Assembly: GCF_964355755.1 (NCBI RefSeq)
Contig: NC_092672.1
Location: forward strand, 9,794,501-9,858,500
Source: Antedon mediterranea
Taxonomy: Eukaryota; Echinodermata; Crinoidea; Comatulida; Antedonidae
Length of the DNA stretch: 64,000 nucleotides
Direction of reading: 5' to 3'
Position numbers and translations under genes: made by a program. The notes below the pieces were generated by a model. It saw only the letters and a list, made by a program, of their open reading frames with translations, was not told the DNA's origin and made no database searches. Positions 55,501 to 61,500 of the stretch are shown here, one piece after another. Position 1 is the stretch's first letter. Each line of letters begins with the position of its first letter.

Positions 55501-58500
55501 GGTCTCCCAGAGAGCCCAGTTGGTGATCAGTGGCTATGATGTACTAATACACCGGGGTAACCCCCTACTCGTCTCGAAAGATGTACTAGGTTCTTTAAAG
55601 TGCACACGAGCTAGATGTGTACACTGGACCTACGGTTTATAGTCCTTATCCGAGAAGACTCGTTCTACCACCAGAACCATGGAGTGAGCCTCGAACCCCT
55701 GCCGATGTTATGGCTACGTAATTACGGTTCCACTGTCTTAACCGCTCGGCCACTCACTCACTAAGAACACCAATTGAATTATATTTTATTTGTACACTGC
55801 AGTTCTTGGGTCATAGAAGCTCTTATTAACTACTGTGCGCCTTTTTCTCTGTTTATTTAATGTTTTCTATGCTGTTGTTCATTGAGGCTCTTATTAACTG
55901 CTTGTGTGCCTTTTCATCTTTTGTTTAATTTTAATTTTGTATATGTCATAATATAATGTTTCTCATAAGACATGCTCTAGCCACAGTTAATTAAAAGTTC
56001 TTAGTTCACAGTTCCCATTGCATCAGCAATTTTTAAACTACAAATACGTATTTGTAAAGAAATAAGTTCATAATAAGGGCAATACTTTTAATTTATTCAA
56101 TAATTTAGTTTATTGTTAATTTAATACTTCAAGTTTTTGCTTGGGTTTTATTGCCAGCATTTTCTACAAATTGTAATAACAAATTGTTTGTGTTCTTCCT
56201 TTCTTTTTAAAATTTACAAATACATTTATTCATCAGATCAAAAATCATAATAAAATATATATGTACAGTGTTTTCAAGAAAATGATGAAATGGAGGTCTC
56301 AGAAAACCAGGTTAAACTTTGATAAATGGTAAATTGCACTTTCCTTATTTTTTCCTGGTTATACTCAGCTGATGTGATATGATATATTTTATTCATAGGC
56401 CTTATCCAAAAATAGGGGAGTTGGATCATAGGTGGGTTTGCCGGACATGGCTGAGCGACATCGGTCTACCGCAATATGCAGCAACATTTGAGCAGGAGAA
56501 GATTGATGGCAGAGTGCTGAACACACTGACAAAGAAAGACCTGGAGAAGTATTTACATATGACTGTACGCTTTCACCAAGTCAGCATACTCTATGGTATT
56601 GAGGTCCTTAAGAAAGTGCAATTTGATAAGAAGGTATGTGTGACAGAATTTGGTTAAATAATGATATATTTTATGGCTAAAAGGGGTTGATAAAAAACAA
56701 TACACATTTATCATACGATTTTCACCATGTACACTTAACAATATCGGCATATGAAGCCGACTCATAATTCGAGTCTTCACAGATAAGGACTATAAACCGT
56801 AGGTTCAGCGTACATAGTTTTTCCGTGTGCAATTTAAAAAACCCAGTTCATCATTCAATATGAGTAGCGGTTAAGGTTTATTTACTGTTGGTATTAATCT
56901 TTGCCATGTGCCTAAAGACATAAAAGAAATAAATACAATAAAATATTGCCTTGAAATAAGATTTTTCTGTCTACATATATTTAAAAACAAAATTAAATGA
57001 ACTAGAAAAAATGCATTGTAAACTAGGAGATGGTTTTACCTTTTATCAGATATTGATGGAACGTAGAAATAACTGTGAAAGTTTTGATACAGACCCGTTA
57101 GTTTGGACAAATCAGCGATTTATTAAATGGACAAAAACAATAGATCTGAAGGTAAGTTGATTTTATTATATGTACGCATTCCTACATCTGTTTTCAAAAG
57201 CTCTGTCTAAACTATCAAACTAGTTTGATGTGCCCAAATATGGTAGTGATATTCCCAATTAGTGATATGACATCATCATGTCCATATATAGGCACATCAC
57301 ATTTTTTGTCACATAAAGTTTGATAGTGTAGACAGCTTTATTTAAGTTTGAATTGGTTTGCTATCTTGCATCTGATCTCTCCCTCAATCCACTCATCATA
57401 AGATGTAAGAACATAATGTGGAACAGTTTTAATCCTTTATTGGATAAAAATTGAATTGTATTTTGTATCTAAAAGTTTCAAAACAATGTTATTCTACTAG
57501 TATGTTCATGAACTGTAATGATAGAGCTTTCATTATGGTAACATGATACAGCTATCAAGTTCTAGAATTTTAGCCTAGGCCTCTCTGTGACCAGTAGCAG
57601 ATATTTTGAAATAGGTGGATCCAGGGCCTAAAAATGGTGAAATGAAGGGCTGAGCTTAATTTGATGTCCTATCTTTTGCATTACAATTGGAGAAAGTTAG
57701 GGGGCCGGGCCGACTGGGCCCCCTTGTATCCGCACCTGGTGACCGACTTTAAGAAAAATACATAATGTGACGGTGCAAATTTGCATATATTTCTTGTTGA
57801 ATTGAGGTGCAATGATTATTAATTTGTTGATGTTTTGCAGGAATATTCTAATAATTTAATTGAAACTGGAGTGCATGGTGGCGTTGTGGTTCTTGACTCT
57901 TCGTTTACTCCTGAGCATCTTGGAACATTTTTAGGAATATCTTCAACCAAAAATATCCTTCGACGACATCTGACATCAGAGTTTAACTCATTAATCAGAC
58001 CAGCAAGGTATGGTAGTCACAACTATAACATTTGGTGTTGTTTTTGTATATTTAAGTTGCATGATGCGGTCAATATCATCTTTTTTTTTTCATCTTTATT
58101 TTCACATTTTAACATTTCATGATCATCTGTCATAATAGCATCACCAAAATATAGAATTTAAAAAAATCCTACATTTTCAACAGCAGGTTACTCACCAATA
58201 ATTAAAGGATAATTATATTGTGCTTGTAAATAAAGTCTTGTTCCATGCTTTGAGAGTGGAGTAGAAACAGTTACAATTACAACCCTTGGAATGAACCCTT
58301 GATGTTAGGACTAGAAATCAAGCTTCACCGATTTAGTTAGGCTGGGAAACTTAAATAAATGCATATCAATTAGTTGATTTAAAGGCTAGAAATTTGCTTC
58401 CCCCGCACTAAAAAAAATGTTATTTAGTATAATAAAATAGTAGCAACCATGTCTATAATGTATCATCAATATTTAGAATCATAATTTTCCATATAGATAT

Positions 58501-61500
58501 CATCCAGGGAAAACTTCATATTAAAATTGTTCAGCAATATTGCTTATCAAACTGATTTTTTAGATCAGAAAAATAGTTGTATTGTATTTTTTGATACACA
58601 ATTTTAGAAATGTGTAGCAATAAGGTTGTTTTGTATAGCTTACACTGGCGAAATTATTCCCTGTCATCATAAATGCTGTATTCGGTTTATAATAAACTAT
58701 CTTCTAAAGTTCATTCATTTCCTGCATCTATCCTAAAATAGTCATCACCAATTACTATATCATCTATAAATGGATGATGCTAGTAGACCAAACTTTGTAC
58801 TGTTTTTAATTTACATTTGTAAAATTATTTGAAAATATATGCATGCTCACAGCTTCTCCATTTCATGTCATATTTTCAGGTCATCATCAGACTCTGATAA
58901 CACTTCGTTGCCAAATTTGACCACCAAATCCTCAAAGCACGTTCAGGCGTCTTTGCAGCGGTCATTTGTCCGTTCTTATGTGGGCAACGACGATGAACTT
59001 CGAGGGAGTCGGAGGCGCCCAATGTTTAGGGTAAGGAATAAGCAGGCTTTGATTTGTGAATATTTTGTCAAATATGTATTTTATTATATTAAAATTATTT
59101 ATTTTTTTAAAGATATCTTACTATTACAACAATAAGCTAGACCTATTATATTTATTAACATGTGACCCTATATTTTTGTTGGAAATAAAACATGTAAATA
59201 TTAAATTTAAACTGATGTTTAATTTTGTAGACATAATTTTCGAAGTAATAATTGTTTAAATATCAACTTATTACTTACTCTTTTATATACATTTGACTTT
59301 AATTACTTAATTAAAATACAGTATGACGTTCAAAATTTTAATATTTTATACAAAAAATTTATTTACATTTAAACTAATACATACTAGGCGTCTGTATTTT
59401 GCTTTTTATACAATTAACGTTTGTTTGCATCTTTTATATCGGCAAGATGATTCATAAACTCCCCACGTCTATTTTTATTATTATTATTAGTTTTATATTA
59501 TACAAATGTGACTCATATTGTTTCATTCCAACATTATCTGCAAACACAATCAGTTGATTGGAATATTTGTTGGCGTCAGTTGATCATTAATACGATTTAA
59601 AAAAACACTTATGATGATGGATGAAATGTCAAATGAGCTGTTAAGAAAGTCGCATCTCAAGTATTTCATCATCTTTACTGAATGACACTTCTAATTAATG
59701 ATTTTCAAACATTTTTTTTTTCATTTTTAATACCGAAATAAAGTTGATTGATTGATTGCTTACTTGCTCCCTAGATTATGAGACGGATTTCAAAGTCTGC
59801 CGCCGACCTTACCAAAGTCCCTCTTTACGAAACTCTCAGAGAGACAGCCTCTGAATATTGAGTAAAGCAATAAAGTAATTCTTTCTTTTCTGTTAACAAT
59901 AACACTATAACCTTTGGGTGAATTCAATTCCTGCAATTGCCTGAAAAAAAAATCCCCAAATAATAACATTATTATCAACATTATAGTTTTAGATTTTCTG
60001 CAGTGTAGATTCTCAGATAATAATGCTTCGAAAAGTTAAAACTAATAACGTATTACGGTAGTATTACAACATAGATAGACCATTACTACAGTATAACAGT
60101 AACATAGCTTTATATACTAAATACTACATTATATAGTATGTAATGTTTGAAGATGTAACCCTTCTTAAAAATAAAAACAAATAAATTGCATATTTAAAAA
60201 CTTCGGTATATTGCATTGTTAATTGAATATTAACACAGGTATCGAGAGATCACCTTCTTTTATGGCATATGTCGTTAATCAAAGTAAATTATTACCAAAA
60301 CTTATAGAGTGCCTTGACTTCACTTATTGGTACTAATAAATATTTGCAGTCTTTATTAATTAACAATGCCACATCCAACATTTTTGTAATATTTAATATT
60401 CTTATTTAAAAAAAAAATGAACTGCCAAAAATTATTTTTTTAATTGGATAGAAACCAGTGCAATACAGAAAGAATTTTTGCTTCTCTTTAAAAGTTATTT
60501 GCAATATATTTTAAACTGCGCAACTTCAGTTATTTTTGTTTCATTTTTATAGTACTGTTACATCTTTTAAATCATTTTATAAATACATGTTATAACTTAT
60601 AACATTTTAATTTCAGATGACAACAATGAAATAATATTTTTATGTGTTTTAATTTTGTGTCTGTTAAATATCTTGTATATTATTCATATTTTATATACTT
60701 GCATGTTATTAATTATTTATACATATAATTATTATATTATAATTTAAATTTTGTAATGAGCATGGCCATAATTAATAGCTTTGAATGAAATGTCATTCCA
60801 TTATATATTTCAACTTTTACTAATTTTTAATTTGTTTTTATTTTCTGTATGTTGTTGCGATTTGTTGTGGAATATGGATTTATTTGTTTATGATGAAAAT
60901 AGTGAAAATTGAATTAGAATAAGAAAAACATTTACATTTATTTATTTAATTTTTTTAGGTTGTTTTTTCCGCTACTACTGTAACTGTTTTGTACAGATTA
61001 TAAGTAAAATTACAATTAAATTTCTTTTGCGTATACTTGCCATTTAATTTTGTACCAGGGTTCCAGTGTTCTATTTGATGCTAAATGATTCTATTTTTTA
61101 GAATTGTGTGCAGTGTGAGGGTGGTGTGTTGCATATTGAATAAATAACCTGTAGTATTATTAATCCCTTCAATTTATGTTGTACTCTGCAGCCAAACACC
61201 TACCGTATTCACTATCCTGACATCAACGGAATAATTAAATAAAAGTTCACTTCAGAACATTATATATTAGGTGTTATTAAACACATTATTTTTTATTTCA
61301 ATGTAGAAAATACATCTGCAGATATGTAGCAGGCCATTTTCAGAATATACATAGACAGATAGCTGCTTAAAATAGAAATTAATCTTATATGTTATTTTGT
61401 ATTCAATTTAATGTTTTCCTTGATAACATTTATGGAACCTTTAAGTACCAATACATGTCTGTCAATGTTTCATCATATCCTGTATCTTTCCTGTACCTTT

